Notes: generated from the sequence alone by a model not told the origin. Numbered from the stretch's first letter, positions 8,241-17,550 are shown. The stretch: 36,486 bases of DNA from Leptolyngbya sp. DLM2.Bin27 (GCA_007694115.1 RECJ01000170.1:1-36486), one strand, 5' to 3'. Numbers and translations: made by a program.

Positions 8241-8496
8241 GGTGGTGAGCGGTGGCATTAGCTATCTGACCTGGCGAAGTGGGTGGCGATCCGGGGGTAA
8301 TCCAGGGGCGATCTAGGGGCGATCGCTGGTTCTATCCTAATCCAGTGGCCCTAATCCAGCGGCAGGCGGCGGCAAACCACCTGCGCTACCAAACTGACTT
8401 TCCGGTCAGGGTGACGCACTCGGCCCCTAGGACGGTTGTCGAAGACTGGCCCCAGAGGCATTGCGCTATGCTTGAGGCGTAGTTGTTTTGGGGCTA
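8241..8496. other. Intergenic region ahead of the Uma2 gene
   Basis: No gene is recognised. CCTAATCCAG occurs twice near 8336-8359. The promoters of the sensor gene (leftward) and the Uma2 gene (rightward) presumably lie here, but no convincing elements stand out. Confidence 0.4.
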
Positions 8497-9147
8497 ATGG
8501 TAGCCACTCGCCTACCCTCGCCACTCCCCCCAGCACCGCCCATTGTCATGCGGGGGGTAAGTTGGCCAACCTACAAAACCCTCATGGTCGAGGTGGGGGG
8601 CGATCGCGCCTGGAGAATCGCCTACGATCAAGGAATCCTAGAACTCAGAATGCCGCTGGAAGAGCACGAAGAACCGAAGGGATTGCTGGAAAGCTTTGTG
8701 GAGGCGATCGCTGATGAACTCGAAATCGAAGTTAGAAAGTTAGGTTCTCTCACCTTAGAACGCGAAGATCTTGCCCGTGCCGTCGAGCCCGATAGCTGTT
8801 TTTACATTCAAAACGAGGCAGCGGTGAGAGGCCGAAAAATCAACCTCCCGGCAGATCCGCCGCCCGATCTAGTAATTGAGTCAGACTACACCAGCTCGTC
8901 GGTCAACAAGCAGTCCATTTATGCGGCATTGGGGGTGCCTGAGCTATGGCGATATACCCATCAAACCCTGCTGGTTTACTCGCGGGTGGCGGGTGGCTAT
9001 GAACAGTGCGACTCTAGCCTGGCCTTTCCCTTTTTGCCCATTACAGAAGTGGGGTACTTCATCGAGCAAAGCCGCACCTGGGGCCAGCGCAGCGCCGTGC
9101 GACAGGTGCGCCAACGCATCCGCGAGATACTTGACGGCGACAACTAA
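8497..9147 (+). CDS. Uma2-family (DUF820) putative endonuclease
   Basis: A 216-residue protein of the Uma2/DUF820 family, which is greatly expanded in cyanobacteria and has a PD-(D/E)XK nuclease-like fold. Visible family features are the N-terminal helix region leading to EEHEEPKGLLESFVEAIADE, the core motif PPDLVIESD (about 124-132), and VPELWRYTHQTLLVY, in place of the usual VPEYWIVD. The ATG at 8497 is preferred to a TTG three codons upstream. Family members often stand alone, as here, and their cellular role is unknown; nuclease activity is inferred from fold only. It ends about 85 bases before the polysaccharide gene on the same strand, and the two need not be co-transcribed. Confidence 0.85.
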   Translation: MVATRLPSPLPPAPPIVMRGVSWPTYKTLMVEVGGDRAWRIAYDQGILELRMPLEEHEEPKGLLESFVEAIADELEIEVRKLGSLTLEREDLARAVEPDSCFYIQNEAAVRGRKINLPADPPPDLVIESDYTSSSVNKQSIYAALGVPELWRYTHQTLLVYSRVAGGYEQCDSSLAFPFLPITEVGYFIEQSRTWGQRSAVRQVRQRIREILDGDN

Positions 9148-9231
9148 GTCCCCAAGAATCAGCTCAATCTCTTCTCGCTATGGGTGGTTCCGCTAATCTG
9201 CTGGCCAGCGGCAGGCTCACTCAAGCTCATT

Positions 9232-10983
9232 ATGCCAACGACGGGCAGGGCCACAGGGTATCCTTACAGCGGAAGCACCTGTTTGAGTCTTGCTGTGGTA
9301 GATACTCCCCAGGCCCAGGTAAAACCGCCTCGATCTCGGCGGCGAGGCAACGGTAAAACGGATACGGCAGCTCAAGTGCCACCCCTCAGCCGCAAAGCAG
9401 AGCGGGCTCAGAAGCGCCAGGCCCAAAAGGCACGCAAAGCACTGATCCAATACATCTCAGTGACGCTGTTTGCTGCCGGGCTGGTGGGGGTGCTGCTGGC
9501 GCTGTTGGGGCAGCCCAAGCTAGCCGCAGCGGCGACGGTGGCGATTGCCTGTCTGGCCCTTTCGTTCAAATATCCGCGCCAGGCGATCTACGGGCTGATC
9601 ATCTATGTGCCCTTTAGCGGCACGGTGGTCTACGCCCTGGGGGGCAGCGGCATTTTGCAATTGGCCAAAGACGCGATCTACATTCCGGCGCTGATTGGGG
9701 TGATTCAGTTTTGTCGCCGCACCCGGCAGCCGCTGATTGTGCCGCCGCTGATCAAAATTCCGCTGCTGGTGCTGCTGGTGCTGTGCAGTCTGACGCTGCT
9801 GGTGGTCAACGGCAGTCAGCAGCTGGCCTCTAGCGGTGGCGAGACGCCGATTTTGATCGGGGTGCTGGGGCTCAAGGTGCTGATCGGCTACGTGCTGATT
9901 ATTCCTTGTATTTACTATCTGCTGCGCGATCGCGAAGACGTGTACTTTCTCCTGCGCTTGCAGGTGGTGCTAATTCTCATCTGCTGCGGGCTGGGGTTCA
10001 TCCAGTTTTTAATGCTCAGCACCGGCATTTGCCAGGGCACCGTGGGCGAGGGCGAAGACCTGTTTAAGGCATCCCTAGAGGCCCGCTGTTTTGTGGGTGG
10101 GTCGCTGCTCTACACCCCAGAGCAGGGGCAGATTCGGCTGCCGGGCACCTTTAACGCTCCCTGGCAGTGGGGCTGGTTTTTGATCTCTAGCGGCTTTTTT
10201 GCCTTTGGCACCGCCTTTAGCGATCGCAGCTCGATCTGGCGCATTGTCGGTCTGGCCTCGCTGGCGGCGGTGGGGGTGATGGCGGTGGTGTCGGGGCAGC
10301 GCATTGCCCTGGCTCTGGTGCCCACCACCATTGTGGGGCTGCTGCTGCTCACGGGGCAGGTGGCCAACCTGAAGCGGTTTGTGCCCATTGGCATTGGCCT
10401 GGGGCTGCTGCTCACGGTGCTGATGGCCCAAAACCCAGAGGTGGTCAGCGAGCGGTTCGACAGCTTCCAGAGCCGGTGGGAGGCCTCGCCGCCCCAGGCT
10501 TTTATTATTCAGCAGTTTGAATGGGCCCAAAACCAGCAGCAGGGGATCTTGGGCCGGGGGGTGGGGCGAGCCACCAACGCCGCCCGCATCTTTGGCAAAA
10601 CCGAGCTGGTCGAAACCTACCACCCCAAGCTGATGTATGAGATCGGCCCCCTGGGGCTGCTGGCCACCCTGACGCTATACCTCACCCTCACCGTGGCGAC
10701 ATTTCGGGCCTACCGTTCGATCAAAGATCCCAACCTGCGGGGCTACGGAGCGGCCATGTGGGTATTTGTGCTGTTTATCAGCATCTTCCCCTACTACTAC
10801 CCCCTAGATGTGGATCCGGTGAATATATACTATTGGTTGGCGGCGGGCATTGTGCTCAAGCTGCCCGAAATTGACCAGCGTGAGCGCCTAGAAGAGCGGC
10901 TCCAGGCCGCTGGTCGCCGCCGCAAACTGACCAAGCGCGAGCAAAAACAGCTTCAGCAGCAGGAAACCATCGTGTTTGAATAG
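9232..10983 (+). CDS. hpsL: Multi-pass O-antigen ligase/polymerase-like protein, HpsL-like
   Basis: A 583-residue inner-membrane protein with a basic cytoplasmic N-terminus (rich in Arg/Lys/Gln) followed by about 11-12 hydrophobic segments. The overall plan resembles Wzy/WaaL polymerases and ligases, with a loop around LEARCFVGGSLLYTPEQGQI and another near ERFDSFQSRWEASPP. The blocks LQLAKDAIYIPALIGVIQF and LRLQVVLILICCGLGFIQF match my recollection of the cyanobacterial family named HpsL, part of hormogonium polysaccharide production; that name is recall, not a search. A polymerase or ligase role in extracellular polysaccharide is the likely function. The ATG at 9232 is preferred; a GTG at 9184 and later GTG codons are alternatives. 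The C-terminal tail is charged (KLTKREQKQLQQQE). Confidence 0.75.
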   Translation: MPTTGRATGYPYSGSTCLSLAVVDTPQAQVKPPRSRRRGNGKTDTAAQVPPLSRKAERAQKRQAQKARKALIQYISVTLFAAGLVGVLLALLGQPKLAAAATVAIACLALSFKYPRQAIYGLIIYVPFSGTVVYALGGSGILQLAKDAIYIPALIGVIQFCRRTRQPLIVPPLIKIPLLVLLVLCSLTLLVVNGSQQLASSGGETPILIGVLGLKVLIGYVLIIPCIYYLLRDREDVYFLLRLQVVLILICCGLGFIQFLMLSTGICQGTVGEGEDLFKASLEARCFVGGSLLYTPEQGQIRLPGTFNAPWQWGWFLISSGFFAFGTAFSDRSSIWRIVGLASLAAVGVMAVVSGQRIALALVPTTIVGLLLLTGQVANLKRFVPIGIGLGLLLTVLMAQNPEVVSERFDSFQSRWEASPPQAFIIQQFEWAQNQQQGILGRGVGRATNAARIFGKTELVETYHPKLMYEIGPLGLLATLTLYLTLTVATFRAYRSIKDPNLRGYGAAMWVFVLFISIFPYYYPLDVDPVNIYYWLAAGIVLKLPEIDQRERLEERLQAAGRRRKLTKREQKQLQQQETIVFE

Positions 10984-11151
10984 GGGATGGTCTGGGCGGG
11001 CCTGCCGGGGCTGGGCTGGGTGGTGCGATCGCAACCCAGTGGCACAAGGCCCAGGCGCTAGCGCCAACTGCCCCGCCTTGATAGTACACTTGAACCTAGC
11101 GCAAACTGTTTAAAGCGTTTTTAACTTAATCGCTTCCTACGGAGACACCCC

Positions 11152-11532
11152 ATGGCCCAGGCCCACAGTACCCTTGAGACGACAACCCCCGCCGCCCTAG
11201 AGGCCGATGGCTCGGCTAAGGGCGATGGCGCAGCCGATGCGATCGCGCCCGAAGCCGTAGACCCTGACCAGATCGACGACCTGTTCAAAGACCTCAAAAC
11301 CCTGCTCAGCACCGTAGAAAAGCTGCAAAAAGCCCGCCAAGATGTCGGTGATATCAAGCCCCTAATTTTGCGCCTGCTCGACGGCGAACTGCTCTCCGGC
11401 GATGAGCTAGAAGAACTGCGCGGCGGCATCGGCGGGCTATCCAAGGTTCTCAAGCTCTATGGCGACTACCAGACTGCCCTAGAGCGCGCCCAGCCTGCCC
11501 GCAACATCCTCGACGAGCTGCTTAAGTCGTAG
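11152..11532 (+). CDS. Small helical protein of unknown function
   Basis: A 126-residue soluble protein that I do not recognise. It has an Ala/Thr-rich, probably disordered N-terminus (1-37), then mostly charged amphipathic helix from about 38 to 126. Blocks such as DDLFKDLKTLLSTVEKLQKA and ILRLLDGELLSGDELEELRG suggest a coiled-coil or helical bundle. GGAG at about 11141-11144 is well placed ahead of the ATG. There is no signal peptide or membrane segment. The gene is GC-rich like its neighbours and stands alone, with a repeat element starting just after its stop. Coding is credible from the ribosome-binding site, composition and helical periodicity. Confidence 0.8.
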   Translation: MAQAHSTLETTTPAALEADGSAKGDGAADAIAPEAVDPDQIDDLFKDLKTLLSTVEKLQKARQDVGDIKPLILRLLDGELLSGDELEELRGGIGGLSKVLKLYGDYQTALERAQPARNILDELLKS

Positions 11533-11535
11533 TCA

Positions 11536-11662
11536 CCGTAGGGTGTGATTAGGCGGCCCACCACCCCCGCCACCCAGCTTTCAGATTGTGCCCGCCGTAA
11601 TGCACCGCCCACGGTAGCGAGAAACTTTCAGCGGTGCATCGCTGCGCGGATGCACCCTACGG
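11536..11662. repeat. Dispersed-repeat-like inverted-repeat element
   Basis: CCGTAGGGTG at 11536-11545 and CACCCTACGG at 11653-11662 are exact inverted ends. Inside, GGTGTGATTAGGCGG pairs imperfectly with CCGCCGTAATGCACC (about 11590-11605), and GGTGCATC/GATGCACC (11633-11640, 11649-11656) forms a hairpin. This resembles the 'GTAGGGTGCGTTA' repeats scattered through many cyanobacterial genomes. It fills the gap between the convergent genes at 11532 and 11665, and its hairpin may also act in termination. Confidence 0.7.
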
Positions 11663-11664
11663 AT

Positions 11665-12945
11665 CTATTGGGCATTCCAGGCGGCGGCGGCATCGCTGAC
11701 GGCTTGGTCTACGGTTTTCTGTCCCAGCATCGCCGCCTGCAGGTTGTCGTAGACGATCGCCTGTAGTTCCTTAATCCCATCCATCGCCGGAATCAGCACC
11801 TGCGCTTGATCCATCTGGGCGGCGCTGACCGATCGGGCTTGCTCAACCCCCTGGGTGCCCTCGGCAGCGAAGTAACTATTCTCTAGCGCCCCGGTGGTGG
11901 AAGGCAGCACATTGGCGGCCTGGGCAAAGGCAAGCTGGTTGGCGTCGTTGGTCACATACAGGGCAAAGTCAACCGCCGCCTCGGGCACCTCCGTCGCCGC
12001 CGGAATCACCAGATTCATCACCGCCACGTTGGTCTTGCCGGTGTCGCCCGTGATCTGGGGGCCGCTGCCGGTGACGGCGGCGATATCCGGCGCGTTGGCC
12101 TCAATGGTGGGGAAAAACTCGGCCCCGGTCGACAGCAGCGCCACTTCCCCCGCCTGAAACAGCTCAATCGCCCGACGGTGGCCCTGGGTGAGCACCTCAC
12201 GGGGCAGCAGCTCCTGCTGGTAGAGGTCAGTCCAGTACTGAAAGACGGCCCGACCCTGGGGATTGTCAAACCCGGCCTGGCCCTGGTCGTCTACTAAATT
12301 GACCCCCATCTGCACAAACGATTGCAGCACGTCAGCCGAGTCTTCGGGCACAAAGGTGGTGAAAAAGGCGTACTTGCCGGTGGCGGCTCTCACCTGACGG
12401 GCCACCTCGGCCAGCTCGGCGTAGGTGGTGGGCGGCTCGACCCCGGCCTCGTCTAGCAGCGCCTGGTTGTGCAGGGTGACATTGGTGGTCAAATACCAGG
12501 GAATGCCAAAGCTCTGGCCGTTGAGGGTATTGGCCTGCCAGATATTGGGCAGATAGACCGATCGATCGGCCTCAGAGATTTTGTCGTCGAGGGGCAGCCA
12601 GGCATTGCGGCTGGCCAGCTGGGCGGCAAAGTCGGGGTTGAGGTTGACCACGTCGGGGGCGGTGCCTGCGGTGACGGCGGTGAGAATCTTGCTCTGCATG
12701 TCGGCCCAGGGCACATCCACCCAGCGCACGGTGACCTCGGGGTTTTGGGCCTCGTAGCTGGCAATCAGCCCGTCAAAGTAGTCGGTAAAGTCGGGCTGCA
12801 GCTGCATTGTCCAAAACTCTACCTCCTGGCGACCGTCGGCAGAGGTCGTGGCGCTGGGCTGGCCGCTGCCGCAGGCCACCAACCAGCTGATCATCAACCC
12901 CAGCAGGGCAAACAGGCCAAAGCGGGCGACAGGGCGTAGTCTCAT
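11665..12945 (-). CDS. Sugar-type ABC transporter substrate-binding lipoprotein
   Basis: A 426-residue family-1 extracellular solute-binding protein (MalE/UgpB type). The N-terminus has Arg residues, a hydrophobic segment and the lipobox LVAC with lipidated Cys25. Typical blocks follow: VEFWTMQLQPDF near 43, PDVVNLNPDFAAQLASRNAW, FGIPWYLTTNVTLHNQALLD, and the C-terminal AMDGIKELQAIVYDNLQAAM. It would bind a sugar or glycerol-phosphate-like ligand at the outer face of the inner membrane. No permease or ATPase gene is adjacent, so it may serve a transporter encoded elsewhere. The ATG at 12945 is chosen over a TTG two codons upstream. It lies about 106 bases after purT on the same strand. The ligand cannot be predicted. 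Confidence 0.9.
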   Translation of the reverse strand: MRLRPVARFGLFALLGLMISWLVACGSGQPSATTSADGRQEVEFWTMQLQPDFTDYFDGLIASYEAQNPEVTVRWVDVPWADMQSKILTAVTAGTAPDVVNLNPDFAAQLASRNAWLPLDDKISEADRSVYLPNIWQANTLNGQSFGIPWYLTTNVTLHNQALLDEAGVEPPTTYAELAEVARQVRAATGKYAFFTTFVPEDSADVLQSFVQMGVNLVDDQGQAGFDNPQGRAVFQYWTDLYQQELLPREVLTQGHRRAIELFQAGEVALLSTGAEFFPTIEANAPDIAAVTGSGPQITGDTGKTNVAVMNLVIPAATEVPEAAVDFALYVTNDANQLAFAQAANVLPSTTGALENSYFAAEGTQGVEQARSVSAAQMDQAQVLIPAMDGIKELQAIVYDNLQAAMLGQKTVDQAVSDAAAAWNAQ

Positions 12946-13051
12946 GGGCAATTTCCAGGGGGTGAGGGGATGGGCTAACTGGGTTTTGATGGCTCAAGCC
13001 AGCGATTACGGTTGTTTATTTTCGCTCAATTTGGGCAGTTGCGACGGCAGG

Positions 13052-14260
13052 TCACAAAATCACCTGCACCTGGGCCGCGCAGGCAATCGCCCGCTCCTTC
13101 GCCTCTGCCACCGTGTCGCCCAGGGCCAGGGCCACCCCCATGCGGCGGTTGGGGTGGGCCACGGGTTTGCCAAACAGCCGCACCTTGCTGGTGGGCACCT
13201 TCAGCGCCCGATCGAGGCCAGAATATTGGGGGTGATCGCTGGCCCCAGTCGCCAAAATCACCGCCGAAGCCCCCGGCTGCACCAGGGTAATCTCACCGAT
13301 GGGCAGGCCCAAAATCGCCCGCACGTGCAGCTCAAACTCTGACTGGTGCTGGCTCACCAGCGTCACCATGCCGGTGTCGTGGGGGCGGGGGCTGACCTCG
13401 CTAAAGTACACCGTTTGGGGCTGGTCAGGTGGGCCAGCAATAAACAGCTCGACCCCAAACAGCCCCCAGCCGCCCAGGGCATCGGTCACAGCCTGCGCCA
13501 TGGCCTGGCAGGCCGCCAGGGTGTCGGGGTGCAGGGCGCAGGGCTGCCACGACTCGCGGTAGTCGCCCGCCTCCTGGCGGTGGCCAATGGGGGGGCAAAA
13601 GTGGGTGCCGTCGCTGGCCCGCACCGTCAGCAGGGTGATTTCGCTATCAAAGGCCACAAAGCCCTCGACGATGACGCGATCGCTTTTGCCCCGGCCCGCC
13701 TCTCTCGCATACTGCCAGGCGGCCAATACCTCAGATGCTTGGCGCACGGTGCTCTGGCCCTTGCCCGACGAACTCATGATCGGCTTCACCACGCAGGGCA
13801 GCCCGACGGCGGCCACCGCCTCTAGGTACTCGGCCTCGGTGCTGGCAAAGCGAAAGGGGGAGGTCTTGAGCCCCAGATCCGCTGCCGCCAGTTTCCGAAT
13901 GCCCTCGCGGTTCATGGTCAGCTGGGTAGCCCGTGCGGTGGGGATGACCCGCCAGCCCTCGGCCTCTAGGGCGACTAGGGTGCCGGTGGCAATGGCTTCT
14001 ACCTCCGGCACGATCAGACTGGGGCGCTCGGTTTCGACCACCTGCCGCAGCCGATTGCCGTCTAGCATGTCGATTACGTGGCAGCGGTGGGCCACTGCCA
14101 TGGCCGGAGCATGGCTATAGCGATCGACTGCAACCACCTCTAGGCCGAGCCGCACGGCCTCTAGGGCCACCTCTCGACCCAGCTCGCCTGAGCCCAGCAG
14201 CAGCAGGCGTTGGGCACCTTCCTTGAGGGGGGTGCCGAGGGGGGCAAAGGGTGCAGTCAT
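13052..14260 (-). CDS. purT: Formate-dependent phosphoribosylglycinamide formyltransferase
   Basis: A 402-residue ATP-grasp enzyme. PurT makes formylglycinamide ribonucleotide from GAR, formate and ATP, the folate-independent third step of purine synthesis. Seen here are the N-terminal nucleotide-fold motif [20 protein letters not shown] (about 19-38), the segment VPEVEAIAT, the ATP-grasp strand [15 protein letters not shown] (about 155-169), and the metal/ATP-binding region GVELFIAG with [19 protein letters not shown]. Length matches E. coli PurT (392). The ATG at 14260 gives the full N-terminus. Its downstream neighbour on the same strand is the solute-binding protein gene, with no functional link evident. 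The assignment is secure. Confidence 0.95.
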   Translation of the reverse strand: MTAPFAPLGTPLKEGAQRLLLLGSGELGREVALEAVRLGLEVVAVDRYSHAPAMAVAHRCHVIDMLDGNRLRQVVETERPSLIVPEVEAIATGTLVALEAEGWRVIPTARATQLTMNREGIRKLAAADLGLKTSPFRFASTEAEYLEAVAAVGLPCVVKPIMSSSGKGQSTVRQASEVLAAWQYAREAGRGKSDRVIVEGFVAFDSEITLLTVRASDGTHFCPPIGHRQEAGDYRESWQPCALHPDTLAACQAMAQAVTDALGGWGLFGVELFIAGPPDQPQTVYFSEVSPRPHDTGMVTLVSQHQSEFELHVRAILGLPIGEITLVQPGASAVILATGASDHPQYSGLDRALKVPTSKVRLFGKPVAHPNRRMGVALALGDTVAEAKERAIACAAQVQVIL

Positions 14261-14398
14261 GGGCCGTTACTCCAAAAAAACAATCGGGCGTCAATAATTT
14301 TTTAATGTTAAGTGCTCGCTTTTCAGAATTGTGTGTACCATCGCTGTGATGCTGGGCAGCGTTGGCCCGGTATCGACGCAGGAGCAGCGGCGAGATCA

Positions 14399-14510
14399 CT
14401 AGTACATGAAGGCAGAAGTAAGAAGGCAGAAGGCAGAACGGGAACTCCAGGTCATCCAAGGGTTTCGGCGTTAGCCAATGGGTTGGTTTATTTCTGCCTC
14501 GGGGTACTAG
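14399..14510. repeat. 112-bp dispersed element with CTAGTAC/GTACTAG ends, copy A
   Basis: The element begins CTAGTAC and ends GTACTAG, an exact 7-bp terminal inverted repeat. Inside the ends, AGAAGGCAGAA opposes TTTCTGCCT. A second copy lies at 22028-22130 with the same ends and a shared core (CAAGGGTTT, CGCGTTAGC-like, GGTTTATTTCTGCCTC). Both copies are intergenic and non-coding, consistent with a MITE or REP-like family. This one sits in the roughly 500-bp region ahead of pilM. Confidence 0.85.
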
Positions 14511-14777
14511 GTGCTGAGTCGAGGGTGCTGAGTTGAGAACACTGAGTATTTCTATCCCTTCAACAAGACCTTAAACAAGAAAAGTGGAATTTCTGAATTA
14601 AATTGTGTACCATTCGTTAGCACTTTTCCCCCTGGGAAGGTCGCTAAGCTGCCTTGTTTCTGCCTAAACGCCTGAAAACGACCTTAAAAGGGAGTTAATG
14701 GGTCTATTCTGGCCTGCCTAGTTGTCTGTTGAACCGGGCGGTCTTTCTGGTTACTCACCTGTTTTTCGGATACTGCC

Positions 14778-15881
14778 GTGGATAGTCTCAGATCCATTTT
14801 TAATCGCAAGCCTCGGGGTGTAGGTATTGAACTGACCCCCGAGAGAGTTAACCTGGCCCGCCTGAAAAAGCAGGGAACTGCCCTCAAGCTAGAAAGCTTG
14901 GCCTCAGTCGAGCTGACGGAAGGGATCTATGAGGAAGGTCAAATTTTAGACACCGCCGCCATGGCTGACGCCATTCAAACGGTGCTGACCGAAAGCAAGC
15001 TCAAGGTCAAGCAGGCTACCACCGCCATTCCGGGGCGGGCAATTACCCGAGTGATTCCGGTGCCCGCCGAGCTAGACGACGACGAACTGCGGGAGATGGT
15101 GCTCAACCAAGAGGCCAGCCTCTACCTGCCCTTCCCCCGCGAAGAAGCCGACGTCGATTACCAAAAGCTTGGCTACTTTGTCGACGAAGACGGGATTGAG
15201 AAGGTGCAGGTGCTGCTGGTGGCGGTGCGTAAAGACCTCACCGACCCCTACATTGAGGTGTTTCAGCAGGCGGGGCTGATGCTCAACGTGCTCGAAACTT
15301 CCAGCTTTGCCCTAATTCGCACCATTCGCGAGCAGCTGCGGCAGTTTACGCCCCAAGAGGCCGCCGCCGTGGTCGACATTGAGTTCGAGAATACCGAAAT
15401 TTCCATCGTGGTCGATGGGGTGCCCCACTTTTCGCGCACCGTACCCATTGGCACCTTCCAGATTCAGAGCGCCCTCAGCCGCGCCATGAACCTGCCCCCG
15501 TCACGCAATACCGAGCTGCTCCAGGGCATGACGGTGCCAGTGCAGAGCATGGATACCGTCGGTGCGCTTCAGATGGGCGGCGGCACCAACCCCGGCACCA
15601 CCGCCATGCTGCGGGTGCTGGGTGAACTGTCAGATGAGCTGCGTCGCTCGATTGATTTTTACCTCAACCAGGGCGAAGACATGGAGGTCGCTCAACTGCT
15701 GCTGGCTGGCCCTGGGGCCTCTATTGGCCAGCTCGACGAATTTTTGGCCCAGCGGCTGAGCTTGCCCGCCAGCCAGATAGACCCGATTTCGGCCCTTTCC
15801 CTGGAGGTCGATGAAGACATTCCGGACGGGCAGCGAGCTGGGTTGGCAACGGTGATCGGTCTTGGTCTGCGGGAGGTTTAG
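14778..15881 (+). CDS. pilM: Type IV pilus inner-membrane platform protein PilM
   Basis: A 367-residue actin-like protein of the FtsA/PilM fold. PilM is the cytoplasmic ring of the type IV pilus alignment complex and binds the N-terminus of PilN. Seen here are the N-terminal GVGIELTPERVNLARLKKQG (about 14-33), AIPGRAITRVIPVP, the phosphate-binding-like VVDIEFENTEISIVVDG, and C-terminal LLLAGPGASIGQLDEFLAQR. A GTG start at 14778 gives the standard N-terminus. It is the first gene of pilMNOQ; its stop is 2 bases before the pilN ATG, so the two are probably co-transcribed. A promoter should lie at 14511-14777, downstream of the dispersed repeat, but I cannot place it. Confidence 0.95.
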   Translation: MDSLRSIFNRKPRGVGIELTPERVNLARLKKQGTALKLESLASVELTEGIYEEGQILDTAAMADAIQTVLTESKLKVKQATTAIPGRAITRVIPVPAELDDDELREMVLNQEASLYLPFPREEADVDYQKLGYFVDEDGIEKVQVLLVAVRKDLTDPYIEVFQQAGLMLNVLETSSFALIRTIREQLRQFTPQEAAAVVDIEFENTEISIVVDGVPHFSRTVPIGTFQIQSALSRAMNLPPSRNTELLQGMTVPVQSMDTVGALQMGGGTNPGTTAMLRVLGELSDELRRSIDFYLNQGEDMEVAQLLLAGPGASIGQLDEFLAQRLSLPASQIDPISALSLEVDEDIPDGQRAGLATVIGLGLREV

Positions 15882-15883
15882 CC

Positions 15884-16660
15884 ATGTACAGTCTCGATAT
15901 TAATTTTCTCAAAGACCGTGAGGTGCGGGTCTTTGAAGCTCGGCCCCGAGCGCGGAGTGGCCCAGCTGTGGTGGGCGATCGGCGGCCTTTGTTTATCGGT
16001 CTGGCGGTGGCGCTGGTGCCGTTGGCCCTGGTGGGGGGCTACTGGGCCGTGATCCGTGGCCAGGTTAACCAGCTAGAGGCCCGCAGCCGCGAACTCGACA
16101 CCGAGCTGGCTCAGCTGTCGAGCCAGCTGGCCGAAATTAGCACCATTCAGCAGCAAATTGATGCGGTGCGGGCCGAAAATAATGCCTTTGTGGCGGTGTT
16201 TAACGAGATTGTGCCCTGGTCAGCGCTGCTGCAAGACATTCGCAACCGCACCCCTAGCCGGGTGCAGATCGTCAACCTCAACCAGAGCGCCGGGACCACC
16301 CTAGAGGTTGACCCCAGCGTCACGCCGCCCGCTGCCGGCGGGCTTGATATTAGCGGGGTGGCCTGTTCCTACGACGATATCAACGATTTTGCCCTGGTGC
16401 TTCAGCGATCGCCCCTCTTGCAGTCGCAAACCGTGGCCATTAACCAGGCGCAACAGCAGCCTACCCTGCTTGACCCCCAAACCCAGGGCCGCTGCCCCGG
16501 CACCGCCGTGGGCGACCCCGACTTTTTGATTGACTACAGTATTGGGGCCAACATTACCAGTACTCCGGCCTCCCAGCTGGTGGATGAGCTAGAGCGTCAG
16601 GGCACCGTTGGTTTAGTGAGCCGTCTGCAAGCCCTGAGAGAAAAAGGAGTGATCGAATGA
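15884..16660 (+). CDS. pilN: Type IV pilus assembly protein PilN
   Basis: A 258-residue bitopic inner-membrane protein. It begins MYSLDINFLKDREVRV, the cyanobacterial version of the PilM-binding peptide (INLLP-like in other bacteria). A single TM segment is at about 36-56, followed by a periplasmic coiled-coil (about 58-105) and an alpha/beta domain. PilN pairs with PilO to link the cytoplasmic PilM ring to the PilQ secretin. It starts 2 bases after pilM and overlaps pilO by 4 bases (ATGA), which supports translational coupling. Length is a little above that of proteobacterial PilN (about 200). Confidence 0.93.
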   Translation: MYSLDINFLKDREVRVFEARPRARSGPAVVGDRRPLFIGLAVALVPLALVGGYWAVIRGQVNQLEARSRELDTELAQLSSQLAEISTIQQQIDAVRAENNAFVAVFNEIVPWSALLQDIRNRTPSRVQIVNLNQSAGTTLEVDPSVTPPAAGGLDISGVACSYDDINDFALVLQRSPLLQSQTVAINQAQQQPTLLDPQTQGRCPGTAVGDPDFLIDYSIGANITSTPASQLVDELERQGTVGLVSRLQALREKGVIE

Positions 16661-17550
16661 CCGCAGCTGGTGATTTTCTCCCCGTTGACGAGAACCAAAA
16701 TCTAGAAGAGGTCAAACCCACCTACCCAATTGTGTTTGGGGTAGAGCTAACGCCTAAGGTTCAGGGAATTGCCCTGGCGGTGTTGGGTTTGGTGGGGGCT
16801 TTTGCGCTCTACAACTTTGTGGTGCAGCCGGTAGAGGAACAAAAAGCTGCCCTCGAAACCGACGTGGCCCAAAAGCAAGATCAGGTCAACCAACAGCGGG
16901 CGCGCCTGCAAAACCGAGCCGAGCTGCAGGCTGAGTTGGAGGCTGTCCTCGACCAGCGGGTCGGTGTGTATAGCCTGTTGGGGAGTTCTCAAACCCTCGA
17001 CACCCTGCTGCTCGACATCAACCAGCAGATTCAAAACAGTAATGCTGCGATCGCAGATGTACTGAGGGCCGACCCGGTGCCCCTCGACAACGCTCAGCTA
17101 GCCGCCCTGGGCCTCAGCCGCGCTCAGATTGAGCGGGTTAGAGCCGAGTTTGCTGGCAACCCCCAGATCCAAAGACAGCTCTTTACCTCAGAGCTGCTGC
17201 GGTTTAACCCGAGTCCGTCTTCGCTGGTGGTCGAAGATATCCCCCCCGAACTCAGCGGCAGGCTAGAGCGGGTCACAGTCGATGTGTCGATGCAGGCGCT
17301 GTTTCCCCAAACCCTCAGCATTATGCGCAACATCGAGCGCCTAGAGCCGCTGATTATCATTCGCAATATGCAGCAGAGCATTGCCCCCCCGCCCCAGGGA
17401 GCCAGCGAAGAGCAGCTTTTGGGCATTAGTCGGCTGCTGCTGACCGACTACACCCTAGAGGTGCTGGTGCCCGTGGGCGACCCCACTACGCCGCCTGCGC
17501 CCCCGGCCGAAGAGCCCGCCGAGGGCGAGGGCGAGGCCGAAGGCGGCTAA
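16657..17550 (+). CDS. pilO: Type IV pilus assembly protein PilO
   Basis: A 297-residue bitopic inner-membrane protein with a cytoplasmic N-terminal stretch of about 30 residues. One TM segment (about 34-53, IALAVLGLVGAFALYNFVVQ) is followed by a coiled-coil (about 55-90) and a periplasmic domain. The tail is low-complexity Pro/Glu/Gly (PPAEEPAEGEGEAEGG). PilO heterodimerises with PilN in the pilus alignment complex. The start overlaps the pilN stop by 4 bases. No pilP gene follows, as is usual in cyanobacteria, so the acidic C-terminal tail may make part of the contact with PilQ; that last point is speculation. Confidence 0.92.
   Translation: MTAAGDFLPVDENQNLEEVKPTYPIVFGVELTPKVQGIALAVLGLVGAFALYNFVVQPVEEQKAALETDVAQKQDQVNQQRARLQNRAELQAELEAVLDQRVGVYSLLGSSQTLDTLLLDINQQIQNSNAAIADVLRADPVPLDNAQLAALGLSRAQIERVRAEFAGNPQIQRQLFTSELLRFNPSPSSLVVEDIPPELSGRLERVTVDVSMQALFPQTLSIMRNIERLEPLIIIRNMQQSIAPPPQGASEEQLLGISRLLLTDYTLEVLVPVGDPTTPPAPPAEEPAEGEGEAEGG

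Noticed and set aside
10075..10623. 182-codon minus-strand frame inside the polysaccharide polymerase gene
   Set aside because: Antisense shadow rich in Pro/His/Gln with no hydrophobic or structural pattern.
12469..12939. 156-codon plus-strand frame opposite the solute-binding protein gene
   Set aside because: It overlaps a clear lipoprotein gene and has no independent motif.
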